Positions 50,408-57,623 of a stretch of 64,000 nt of DNA are shown piece after piece. The position numbers and the translations under genes are program-made. Where the stretch lies: the NCBI RefSeq assembly GCF_036689865.1, contig NZ_JBAHUQ010000015.1, forward strand, positions 1-64,000, read 5' to 3'. The notes beneath the pieces are model-generated. The model was not told the origin of the DNA. It did no database searches and worked only from the letters and a program-made list of their open reading frames with translations. Each line of letters opens with the position of its first letter. Position 1 is the first letter of the stretch. Source of the stretch: Magnetococcus sp. PR-3 (GTDB lineage: Bacteria; Pseudomonadota; Magnetococcia; Magnetococcales; Magnetococcaceae).

Positions 50408-50887
50408 TTAGCGCATGTTGCACATACCAGTTTGACAGTAGTCGGAAAAACCGGAATGGCACTCTTGGCAGACCTTTGGATCCAGTGAGGGGTGGGCCGC
50501 TGTGATATCTTTACCATCATAGGTAAAGGCACCGTACTGAGCTTCCCCAAGAAAGTGCTCAGTGACCAGTAGAACCTTGATATCTTTTAGGTTCAAGACA
50601 GCTGTTGGCCCATCTTCATAGGATTCAGCACGTTTAGGTTTGCTGGGGACAATCCGGACATCATAGCTGCTTCCAGCGCCATCATTGACCCAGTTGTAGG
50701 TCTCGACGGTAGAGATAACGATGGGTGGCAAAGAGGCAGGAATTTTACTGCTCTGACCAAGAATGGTGCCTTCACCCAGGACGGGCCAGTTTTCCCAGCC
50801 TGTAGGAAAAGAGGCTTGAGACCCCGCGTGAGCTGTGACCGATGACAACATTAACAAAGCAGTGAACAGTTTAATGAGCGTGCGCAT
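50408..50887 (-). CDS. Periplasmic cytochrome P460-like c-type heme protein
   Basis: 159 residues. A signal peptide (about 1-21, SSVTAHAG) is followed by a P460-like domain (FPTGWENWPVLGEGTILG, YNWVNDGAG, VLLVTEHFLGEAQYGAFTYDG) and a C-terminal heme-c site, VCQECHSGFSDYCQTG. It is transcribed towards the MCP gene about 150 bp downstream and may share its transcript. P460-type hemes react with hydroxylamine, NO or oxygen. Here the protein could serve as a periplasmic gas or redox partner for the receptor. Two FNR-like boxes lie 290-440 bp upstream of its start. The P460 assignment is by pattern only. Confidence 0.75.
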   Translation of the reverse strand: MRTLIKLFTALLMLSSVTAHAGSQASFPTGWENWPVLGEGTILGQSSKIPASLPPIVISTVETYNWVNDGAGSSYDVRIVPSKPKRAESYEDGPTAVLNLKDIKVLLVTEHFLGEAQYGAFTYDGKDITAAHPSLDPKVCQECHSGFSDYCQTGMCNMR

Positions 50888-51179
50888 GGTTTCCTCTTAA
50901 ATCACGATTATAACATGTATGACAAACTAGCATTTATGTTTGTCTTTAAGTTGGCTGGAATGTGTGCCTGAGCAGATTGTCTGACCGCAACGCGTATACA
51001 TAGAATCTAGACAGAAAATCGCTTGTGTTTAGGTCCAATATCCAGCTTTAAAAGTTTCGTTATACGATGGTATGACAGACTTGAAAATGATATCTAAATC
51101 TATCAAGAAAGTGTCAAAATATATCCTTTTGTAACTGCCATATAATGTTACACGGGGCAGGAAACTGCAATCTCTTTTT

Positions 51180-51193
51180 TTGATTTTTATCAG
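51180..51193. promoter_or_regulatory. FNR-type binding site (one mismatch)
   Basis: TTGATTTTTATCAG matches the FNR consensus TTGAT-N4-ATCAA at nine of ten positions. It lies about 293 bp upstream of the cytochrome ATG, and its centre is 129 bp from that of the perfect box at 51309. Confidence 0.5.
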
Positions 51194-51227
51194 GAAGTCA
51201 AAAAGATAGGTTTCATTTGTGCTTCAT

Positions 51228-51242
51228 ATGACAAAATGTCAT
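51228..51242. promoter_or_regulatory. Perfect palindrome, possible operator
   Basis: ATGACA-AAA-TGTCAT is an exact dyad lying between the two FNR-like boxes. ATGACA half sites recur at about 50923 and 51071. The protein that would bind is unknown. Confidence 0.35.
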
Positions 51243-51308
51243 TTCATGGGTTTTTATAAGATTGTATAAAGTACTGTATCTCTATGTATAAAACTTCTGT
51301 GTAAAATA

Positions 51309-51322
51309 TTGATATTTATCAA
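51309..51322. promoter_or_regulatory. Perfect FNR-type binding site
   Basis: TTGATATTTATCAA matches the FNR consensus at all ten specified positions, and the dyad extends two bases further on each side (TATTGAT/ATCAATA). It lies about 420 bp upstream of the cytochrome gene. No promoter with canonical -41.5 spacing could be fixed on either strand. Confidence 0.6.
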
Positions 51323-51644
51323 TAGTGATGATTTAGTCTGAAAAAATATACAAATAGGGATTAAAAACCCCAGGAGATTTTTTGTTATTTTTCTAACTTA
51401 AAACGTTGCAGATTATGTCATAAGTAAAGAACAGGCGTAAACACAAATTACTGGGAGGAGAGAAAAAGAGAACTCAAATCAGCTCAAGGCGGAACCTGTT
51501 TAAGGGGTGACCCATAGGTGTGGTTAAAGAGCTGTGTCAAATCGAGTGTGTACGGCCCATAGAGCGGAGTGTTTCATGAAATGAGGATGGTGACAGAGGC
51601 CTGTTGGACCACATATCTTTGGTGATCTACGATAGCGTTGGAGA

Positions 51645-52301
51645 TCACTTTTTTGGCAATGTGGGCAGATATACCGGGCTGTCATCTTCATGCCACTGTG
51701 CATATTTTTGCATGATTGCTGTAAACAGAGGGGATTCTAAAAAAGTGGCAAGCCAGTGCTGTAGGGCGGTATAGGGGGTGCTGTCAAACCAGGCTTTATC
51801 CACAAAAGCAAACTGGCGGATAAAAGGTAAAATGGCAAAATCTGCTAAGCAGGGGGCATTCCCCAATAGGTAGGGGGTGTTTTGGAGTTGCTGTTCAAGG
51901 TGCTGCAGAATGCTTTGTGCTAACATACGGTGCTGCAAAGGGTCAGTGTTTTCATAGCGGTCAGGATATTTATACCGATCTAAATGGTGTTTAAACGATT
52001 GGTCGTTCCTTTTGATTAATTTCAACATTTCAGACATGTCAGGCTTTTTCCAACCTTGGGGATCATGCTGTTCCAGAGCCCATAACATAATATCTAGGCT
52101 TTCATCCACCACTGCGCCGTTTGGGTGGTGTAAAACGGGTACCGTCGCTTTGGGGGAGAGATCGATCAAAGCAGCTGGTTTATCCCTTAACACCACCTCC
52201 CTCAGTTCACACACTACATTACTGGTAAAGAGTGCCAGCCGGGCACGCATGGCATAGGGGCAACGTCTAAAACTGTATAAAATAGGGTAGGCTTGGTGCA
52301 T
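51645..52301 (-). CDS. Glutathione S-transferase-like protein (Cys-type thioredoxin fold)
   Basis: 218 residues. The N-terminal thioredoxin fold has ILYSFRRCPYAMRARLALF, a CPYA motif as in glutaredoxin-2/omega-type GSTs. LSPKATVPVLHHPNGAVVDESLDIMLW contains the cis-Pro and the glutathione-binding ES pair. The all-helical C-terminal domain has FADFAILPFIRQF-like sequence (PCLADFAILPF), the GST N-capping motif. It probably has thiol transferase or dehydroascorbate reductase activity in the cytoplasm. It is divergent from the GNAT gene. Confidence 0.85.
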   Translation of the reverse strand: MHQAYPILYSFRRCPYAMRARLALFTSNVVCELREVVLRDKPAALIDLSPKATVPVLHHPNGAVVDESLDIMLWALEQHDPQGWKKPDMSEMLKLIKRNDQSFKHHLDRYKYPDRYENTDPLQHRMLAQSILQHLEQQLQNTPYLLGNAPCLADFAILPFIRQFAFVDKAWFDSTPYTALQHWLATFLESPLFTAIMQKYAQWHEDDSPVYLPTLPKK

Positions 52302-52442
52302 GGTCGGGCTCTCTGTCGTTCTCTTTATTAAAAACCAAGTGTTGATAGGGCGTATGGGACGATCTATTTAGGGTTCACATCAGGCCGTGGCCAAATCTCA
52401 TGTCATTCAAGATGATAGGTTAGGGGTAAAAAAGGGGGTAGA

Positions 52443-52940
52443 ATGAGTCTTAAGATCGTACAAGCAGATTATGCCAACACGCAACATCAGAGAGACATCC
52501 CTTACTTGCTTAACCTCTATGCCAAAGATCCTATGGGTGGAGGGAAGGCTTTAAGCGATGATGTCTTGAAACATTTGGTTGGTTCTTTGGCCAAACGTAG
52601 GGATGCTTATACAGTTTTGGCTTATATAGAGGGTAGGGCCGTTGGTTTGCTTAATGGTTTTGAGGCTTTTTCAACATTTGCCTGTAAACCCTTAATGAAT
52701 ATTCATGATGTCTTTGTGCGTTCTGACTACAGAGGGCAAGGCATTAGTCGGCAAATGCTAGAAAAAATTGAGGGCATCGCAAGCGCACAAGGGTGTTGTA
52801 AACTGACGCTGGAGGTGCTCAGTCAAAATACGGTTGCCAAATCCAGCTATCAAAGCTTTGGCTTTGCGGATTATGTCCTGGATCCTGAGGCTGGCCATGC
52901 CCTTTTTTGGGAAAAACCGATCCAGGCACCGTATCAATAA
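52443..52940 (+). CDS. GNAT-family N-acetyltransferase
   Basis: 165 residues, full length. The GNAT core includes AVGLLNGFEAFSTFACKPLMNIHDVFVRSDYRGQGISRQMLEKIE, with the acetyl-CoA pyrophosphate loop RGQGIS, then CCKLTLEVLSQNTVAKSSYQSFGF. The substrate is unknown. It stands alone between the divergent GST gene and the small membrane peptide. Confidence 0.88.
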   Translation: MSLKIVQADYANTQHQRDIPYLLNLYAKDPMGGGKALSDDVLKHLVGSLAKRRDAYTVLAYIEGRAVGLLNGFEAFSTFACKPLMNIHDVFVRSDYRGQGISRQMLEKIEGIASAQGCCKLTLEVLSQNTVAKSSYQSFGFADYVLDPEAGHALFWEKPIQAPYQ

Positions 52941-53202
52941 TCCTTAGGGGTCGGCTGGTTTGGCGTAGGGGGAGCTACCTTACCTCGTTTTTTGCACAAA
53001 CTCATATGAGATTGGCAGGTTGGATGCCGTGTTAAAATGTAGTGGTTGATCAGGGCCGACACTGACTGGGGTCTTGTGTAGGTACATGAGCCATGGTGTT
53101 GTCGCTCAAGATATTCGGCCGTAGCGTGTGCGATTGCGTGTTAAAAGGTTGGTGGCTCTAAGCATGGAGCTTAGCATTTAGCGTTAATAGGTAAGGAGAA
53201 CG

Positions 53203-53373
53203 GTGTTGCTGATACGACTTGCCATTATTCTTGTGATTGTCCTCGCCGTAGGCTGGTTTGTGCTACGCCTGTTTGGTGTAAAGGTGTCACTAAGTCCATC
53301 AGGCAAACGTACTCTGTTACGTGGGGCTTTTGTGGCCATTCGCCTGTTATTACGCCGTATGATTGGTCGATAA
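53203..53373 (+). CDS. 56-residue small membrane protein
   Basis: A GTG start with AAGGAG 5 bases upstream opens a 56-codon frame to TAA. The first 25 residues are strongly hydrophobic (MLLIRLAIILVIVLAVGWFV) and the rest is basic (SGKRTLLRGAFVAIRLLLRR), the pattern of a single-pass inner-membrane peptide with a cytoplasmic basic tail. It is close to, and on the same strand as, the exported protein at 53431, so the two may be coexpressed. The family is unknown. The good ribosome site and clean amphipathic layout are the main evidence that it is real. Confidence 0.6.
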   Translation: MLLIRLAIILVIVLAVGWFVLRLFGVKVSLSPSGKRTLLRGAFVAIRLLLRRMIGR

Positions 53374-53430
53374 TGGCTGAGGCTGCGCCTCGCTGAGCCC
53401 ATAAAAGGGCTGAAATGGAGGAGGGCGTTT

Positions 53431-53838
53431 ATGATGGTCTGGCAAAAAAGGGTTGTGGTTGCCTTATCAGGGGGGCTTTTTTTTCTATCGAACATGCCCC
53501 TCCATGCTGGGGACGTTACAGTGGTTCAAGCCAAAGCCCATTTTGAACCACAATCAGGTGACGGACAGGCGCGCTTTTTTACCTTATCGGTCACGTTACA
53601 ACACAAAGATCAAGGCTGGAAGCACTATGCCAATCGGTGGGAGGTGTGGACGCCAGATGGTCTACACAAGTTGGGTGAACGAAAGTTGGCGCACCCCCAT
53701 GTGAAGGAACAGCCTTTTACCCGCTCATTAGATGGGGTGAAGATTCCTAAACGTTATGCGGAAGTTTTAATTAAAGCAGGGGATACCGTGCATGGTACGT
53801 CGCCACATACACGATTACTGACCTTACCCGTTCAATAG
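53431..53838 (+). CDS. Exported hypothetical protein
   Basis: 135 residues with a signal peptide (about 1-26, NMPLHAGD). A beta-rich domain follows (FFTLSVTLQHKDQGWKHYANRWEVWTPDG, VKIPKRYAEVLIKAGD, HTRLLTLPV). A very strong ribosome site (GGAGGAGG) precedes the ATG. The domain suggests a small periplasmic or secreted beta sandwich. I do not recognise a named family. Transcription ends at the bidirectional terminator at 53853. Confidence 0.75.
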   Translation: MMVWQKRVVVALSGGLFFLSNMPLHAGDVTVVQAKAHFEPQSGDGQARFFTLSVTLQHKDQGWKHYANRWEVWTPDGLHKLGERKLAHPHVKEQPFTRSLDGVKIPKRYAEVLIKAGDTVHGTSPHTRLLTLPVQ

Positions 53839-53852
53839 TTGGTGACCCGAAC

Positions 53853-53889
53853 AAAAAAACGCCGCAAGAGAGATCTCGCGGCGTTTTTT
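53853..53889. terminator. Bidirectional rho-independent terminator
   Basis: A7-CGCCGC, then a 12-base loop, then GCGGCG-T6. The flanking A and T runs make it work for both the exported protein (plus) and the convergent sulfur-globule-like gene (minus). Confidence 0.85.
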
Positions 53890-53922
53890 ATAGGCTTTAA
53901 CCTGTGTAGGTTAAATTAAACC

Positions 53923-54246
53923 TTACTTCTGTGCTTCAGGGGCCTTAGGTGCAACAGGAGCCTGAGGAGCATAAGCCCAAGCTGGGTGTGCAGGGTGGCC
54001 GTAACCGTTGTAGCCATTGTAAGCGTTGTAAGCATTGGCGGCGGTTTGAGCGTTGGCGTTGCCACTCATGTTGAAGTTCATGCCGAAGTTGCCAGAACCG
54101 TTACCAGCACCGTTACCGTTGCCAACACCATTACCAAAGCCGTTGTTGTTCCAAGGACCCCAGAAGGCGTCAGCATCGCTCAAAGAAGCAGCAGAGATAG
54201 CAGTGAAAGCAGCCAGGGCCAAGAAAAGAGCTTTTTTGTTACGCAT
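53923..54246 (-). CDS. Secreted Gly/Asn-rich protein resembling sulfur globule proteins
   Basis: 107 residues. A signal peptide (about 1-27, SLSDADA) is followed by FWGPWNNNGFG and a run of G-N repeats (GNGVGNGNGAGNGSGN), then Asn/Ala/Tyr repeats (NAYNAYNGYNGYG) and a Pro/Ala-rich tail. The Trp-Gly-Pro-Trp start and the Gly/Asn/Tyr low-complexity body resemble the envelope proteins of periplasmic sulfur globules in purple sulfur and related sulfur-oxidising bacteria. GGAG precedes the ATG by 9 bases. It is probably a small, abundant structural protein. It could instead be another surface low-complexity protein, since homology cannot be proven by eye. Confidence 0.6.
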   Translation of the reverse strand: MRNKKALFLALAAFTAISAASLSDADAFWGPWNNNGFGNGVGNGNGAGNGSGNFGMNFNMSGNANAQTAANAYNAYNGYNGYGHPAHPAWAYAPQAPVAPKAPEAQK

Positions 54247-54400
54247 GATCTTTCTCCATCAGAATTTGAAAAAATTGTTATTTAAGCCAACCATCAAACC
54301 GTGTTACTCGCAGACATCGACTCGAACCCGTTGGCGTTGTTTGCTGTGTTGAGAAGCATCATGACAGAACCTATTTCAGAATAGTAGTATATTCTTATAA

Positions 54401-54418
54401 ACAAGTGTAAGCACTTGT
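54401..54418. promoter_or_regulatory. Perfect inverted repeat, candidate operator of the sulfur-globule-like gene
   Basis: ACAAGTG-TAAG-CACTTGT has 7-bp exact arms, about 155 bp upstream of the ATG at 54246. A further GCACTTGT half site lies at about 54491. The binding protein is unknown. Confidence 0.4.
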
Positions 54419-54584
54419 ATCACATATGTAAGGTAACTGTAACAGAAGGGGGTTAAACCGGGTTTCTGATAGTATTTGGCCATAAGCCGAGCACTTGTTA
54501 CAGCTGCTGTCGCACATGTTTCTTTCTTGTTTCAGTTGCGGCGTTTTTTACGATTTTTTGTTTAGATTGTTCGGTTCGTTTGTA

Positions 54585-54656
54585 CCGCCTAGGGGCTGGC
54601 CAACCCTAATAGGGCTTTTCCGCCTAAGGGGGGCCCAATCTTAGTTAGGGTTTTTT
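54585..54656. repeat. Imperfect tandem repeat, two units of about 36 bp
   Basis: Unit 1 (54585-54619) and unit 2 (54620-54656) both begin CCGCCTA and both end AGGG plus a T-run, with most intervening bases alike. Each contains short GGG/CCC stems. The second unit ends in T6, so it may act as a weak terminator or attenuator before yjdM. Confidence 0.45.
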
Positions 54657-54821
54657 ATGTCAGGCTCTACCTGAGTGTGCAGATCTTAAGAGTAGGCAGT
54701 GAATCCTTTTTGCCTTTCGTGGAATCAGCTACTATCCTGCGCTGGTATACAAAACAGCTGTGACCTTACGTTTGGGTAGGGCTCACCCATTAACCAGGAC
54801 CAAACCAGTAAGAGTATGACG

Positions 54822-55163
54822 ATGAGTGAGACACTTCCCCCCTGTCCCCAGTGCGAGTCCGTCTTTACCTATGAAGATGGTGAACTTCTGATTTGCCCAG
54901 AGTGTGGACATGAGTGGTCCCCTAACCAAGCTGCAGATGAGAGTGATGAGTTGGTGGTTAAAGATATTCATGGTAACCGCCTGCAGGATGGTGACTTTGT
55001 GACCCTGATTAAGGACCTGAAAGTCAAAGGGACCTCTTCCGTAGCAAAAGTGGGTACCAAGGTTAAGATCAACCGTCTTGTTGAGGGTGACCATAACATC
55101 GATTGTAAAATTACCGGAATTGGGCCCATGATGCTCAAGTCGGAGTTTGTTAAAAAAGCCTAA
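54822..55163 (+). CDS. yjdM: YjdM/PhnA-family zinc-ribbon protein
   Basis: 113 residues. The N-terminal zinc ribbon has [25 protein letters not shown] (two CxxC). The conserved C-terminal domain follows ([36 protein letters not shown]), matching E. coli YjdM (formerly PhnA) over its whole length. The role is unclear; despite its old name it is not required for phosphonate use. An ATG two codons upstream (54816) is an alternative start. It is followed by ppnP after 64 bp. Confidence 0.92.
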   Translation: MSETLPPCPQCESVFTYEDGELLICPECGHEWSPNQAADESDELVVKDIHGNRLQDGDFVTLIKDLKVKGTSSVAKVGTKVKINRLVEGDHNIDCKITGIGPMMLKSEFVKKA

Positions 55164-55227
55164 CCGTTTTTCAGGAGGTGGCTTTTCTTCTGTTCGTATT
55201 GTGCGTGATAAAGATAGTGGTGAGATC

Positions 55228-55509
55228 ATGTTAGAAGTGAATGAGTACTTTAATGGCTCGGTCAAATCTATTGGTTTTAAGACCGAAACTCTACCCGCTA
55301 CGGTGGGTGTTATGGTGCCTGGTCGTTATGAGTTTGGAACCTCACAAAAAGAGACAATGACGGTCGTTAGCGGGGCTCTAACCGTTAAACTACCGGATCA
55401 GGAAAATTGGCAGACATTTACTCAAAATCAATCCTTTCAAGTAGATGCGAATAAAACATTTCAATTAAAGGTAGAGGTTGATACCGCATATCTCTGCACC
55501 TATGAATAA
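55228..55509 (+). CDS. ppnP: Pyrimidine/purine nucleoside phosphorylase PpnP (YaiE)
   Basis: 93 residues from the ATG at 55228, matching the family start ([17 protein letters not shown]); an open frame reaching back to 55147 is non-coding extension. GGTGAG precedes the ATG. The small cupin fold includes [33 protein letters not shown] and [14 protein letters not shown]. PpnP splits diverse nucleosides with phosphate to give free base and pentose-1-phosphate. A G-rich/C-rich hairpin without a good T-tract follows at about 55519-55546. Confidence 0.93.
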   Translation: MLEVNEYFNGSVKSIGFKTETLPATVGVMVPGRYEFGTSQKETMTVVSGALTVKLPDQENWQTFTQNQSFQVDANKTFQLKVEVDTAYLCTYE

Positions 55510-55633
55510 TAAGAAATAAGGGAGGGGGGGGGATTCCCCCTTTCCCCATCAATCTGTTGTTTTAGAGGTGACGCATGGCCGTGCTTAACCAAAGATTGGT
55601 AGATGTCGAGGCGTAGGGTAGGCGCTTAAACGT

Positions 55634-55981
55634 ATGAAAGATCGCATTGTATACTCGACGGAACAGGGGCGTATCTGTCCGAGCTGTGGCAAGGTGGCCA
55701 AGCAGTGTTCCTGTGCGCGCAAAAAGCAGCAACCTCCAAGTGATGGTATCGTTAGGATATCCCGTGAAACCAAAGGCAGAAAAGGTAAAGGGGTTACCCT
55801 CATTAAAGGGTTGTCTCTAGATTCAGCAGCCTTGGTGAAAATGGCCAAACAGCTTAAAGCAGCTTGTGGATCGGGTGGCACCGTTAAAAATGGTGTGATT
55901 GAGATCCAGGGCGATCACCGTGAGCATGTACTGGCATTTTTAAAAAAGCAGGGGCTGACAGTCAAACTGGCAGGGGGCTGA
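55634..55981 (+). CDS. yciH: SUI1/eIF1-like translation factor YciH
   Basis: 115 residues. The N-terminal Cys cluster (ICPSCGKVAKQCSC) is followed by the SUI1 fold: VRISRETKGRKGKGVTLIKGL, the loop with basic residues that contacts rRNA in eIF1, then GSGGTVKNGVIEIQGDHREHVLAFLKKQG. It matches bacterial YciH end to end. It is predicted to influence start-codon selection on the 30S subunit. It stands alone. Confidence 0.93.
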   Translation: MKDRIVYSTEQGRICPSCGKVAKQCSCARKKQQPPSDGIVRISRETKGRKGKGVTLIKGLSLDSAALVKMAKQLKAACGSGGTVKNGVIEIQGDHREHVLAFLKKQGLTVKLAGG

Positions 55982-56775
55982 TACCAAACGCTGCTTATGG
56001 ATATTTGGTGTATTGGGGAAGGCGGTCAGGGTGCTTGGCTTCTTAAAGGCTATGTACCATGAACATGACCCTGTAACGTGTAAGGTCCCTGTGAGGTTAT
56101 TCGATCAGCCGCTTCTCTTCACTCAATCCGTAGGCTGTGTTTGAGTGTTTATCTATGTTTCTACATTTATGGTAAAAGCATTTTTTTTCATGTTTAACGT
56201 GTGTTGCTAGCTTGTTCCCGTCTCTCTAGTTGGATCGTGCTCTTCCTGGACCATCCGATCAGACCTGCCTAACCCCTATGATCATGAAGGCATAATCTAC
56301 TGGGCGGCCTGTGGATGTCGGTTGCCCCAGCCGTTGTGTGTGGCGTAATGGCTTGTATCGAAATCAGTCTACTGTCTATCTTCCCCACCCATGGCCGTTT
56401 ATGTTGTAAATATTCTGGTTCGGTGGTTAGTCTGGACCTGTTCTTAAGCATCACCGTTAGGCGGTGCCATGCTGTGCGTTGGCTTGTGCTACAGGACAAA
56501 ATCATGGGCGCATAGAAGAGCTGTGTATACTTGCCGATGGATTTTATCCTGTATCTGGCTCTAACTTGCTTGGGGCTACCTAAGCATACTGTTTTATGAA
56601 AGAACCAGGTTAGGGGTGGATTGGCTGTTTGTTGGGTCGTGACATGTACGATCAGGCGCAGGTATATGCGTTGAAAAAGCAGGTTATCTCTAGTTTGTTG
56701 TGCGGGATGACGTATAATTATTGCAATGAGGCCAAGGCCTGAATGGTGTGGGGATGTTAAAAAAGGGATGATTGA
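55982..56775. other. 0.8 kb region with no supported gene
   Basis: Open frames at 56315-56515 (plus) and 56269-56505 (minus) overlap each other, have no ribosome sites and no recognisable motif. No RNA gene, repeat or terminator with a T-tract is evident. The end of the region carries the promoter of the transglutaminase-like gene. Confidence 0.4.
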
Positions 56776-57576
56776 ATGACGCGGTCAGGGTATGGCATGA
56801 AATCCATGGTGTTGACGCTTGTGGGGGGGGCTCTTTTATTGGCCAACCTGTTGGGCTTGGGAAGCTCTTTACGTAGCCCCGACGCACCGGCCTCATCCGT
56901 GGCACCAGGTATGGCCCGCTCCTTAACACAGGCTGATGTCTTAACACAGCTGCAAACCCCACCTGCAGCGGGTGAGTTAGAGATGGCGCGTGCCACCCTT
57001 TTGGTCAATAAAGCCATGCTACATGGCTCGGCGCCCGTTGTACCCTTTACAGAAAATTGGATTTTGTGGTTCGGGCAGTTTGTCTTGCCTCAAATGTTTG
57101 ATGGGTATGAATTCCGTAATCCCGATAAAGCTTTAGAGCGTGGGGTTGGGCTCTGTTCCCAAAGTGCGATTGCACTCACAGGCGTGTTAGAGCGACAAGG
57201 GGTTAAGTCACGTATTATTGGGTTAGACGGGCATGTTGTGGCCAGTGGCAAACATGCGGATGGTCGCTGGTGGACGCTCGATCCTGACTATGGTGTGGTT
57301 ATGCCGCTAAGCTTGGCACAGTTGCAAAAAGAACCGGCTTTGGCGTTGGCGTACTACCTTAAAGCAGGTGTTGAGCCTAATGAGGCAACCCGTATTACAG
57401 CTTTTTATAATGCGCAGGGTAACCGTATTTATGCAGGCCCCAAAGAGTATGGCCGGCGTGTCGGTATATGGAAATACCGTATGGAGATTACCGCTTATTA
57501 TTTGAAATGGATCATTCCTGTTCTACTCCTTGGCTGGGGAGGGTGGCGTTTGTATCGGCATGGTGCGCATGCTTAA
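56776..57576 (+). CDS. Membrane-anchored transglutaminase-like protein
   Basis: 266 residues. An N-terminal hydrophobic helix (about 10-28) and a C-terminal helix (about 243-258, WIIPVLLLGWGGW) flank a transglutaminase/cysteine-protease-like core. The triad appears as Cys in RGVGLCSQSAIALTGVLERQG, His in GLDGHVVASG and Asp in WTLDPDYGV. The order and spacing match bacterial transglutaminase-like proteins often found in exopolysaccharide loci. The next gene, a GT4, starts 48 bp later on the same strand. It probably acts in the periplasm in glycan export or modification. A run of eight G lies in codons 16-18. Confidence 0.75.
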   Translation: MTRSGYGMKSMVLTLVGGALLLANLLGLGSSLRSPDAPASSVAPGMARSLTQADVLTQLQTPPAAGELEMARATLLVNKAMLHGSAPVVPFTENWILWFGQFVLPQMFDGYEFRNPDKALERGVGLCSQSAIALTGVLERQGVKSRIIGLDGHVVASGKHADGRWWTLDPDYGVVMPLSLAQLQKEPALALAYYLKAGVEPNEATRITAFYNAQGNRIYAGPKEYGRRVGIWKYRMEITAYYLKWIIPVLLLGWGGWRLYRHGAHA

Positions 57577-57623
57577 AACAGATAGGCTGCAAACCTTAGC
57601 TTCCATACCGGTAAGGTCTACCC

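Larger units (their letters stand above)
50888..51644. other. AT-rich regulatory region upstream of the cytochrome/che operon
   Basis: About 750 bp with no coding frame. It holds two FNR-type palindromes (51180-51193 and 51309-51322) and a perfect 15-bp palindrome (51228-51242), and is unusually rich in A and T from about 51050 to 51410. The part nearest the GST gene (51440-51640) is GC-richer and could encode an untranslated transcript, but nothing diagnostic is seen. Confidence 0.6.
54247..54815. other. Intergenic region with operator-like dyad and a tandem repeat
   Basis: No gene is seen. It holds a perfect inverted repeat (54401-54418) upstream of the sulfur-globule-like gene, and an imperfect tandem repeat of 35-37 bp (54585-54656) upstream of yjdM. 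Apparent frames here have no ribosome sites. Confidence 0.5.

Noticed and set aside
54300-54360. tRNA T-loop-like sequence (GGTTCGAGTC on the minus strand)
   Set aside because: The flanking five-base T-stem does not pair and no acceptor, D or anticodon arm could be built around it.
55519-55546. G-rich/C-rich hairpin after ppnP as a terminator
   Set aside because: A stem is possible but no T-tract follows, so it is mentioned only within the ppnP entry.
56269-56515. Overlapping frames on both strands between yciH and the transglutaminase-like gene
   Set aside because: They are mirror frames of each other without ribosome sites or domain-like sequence.
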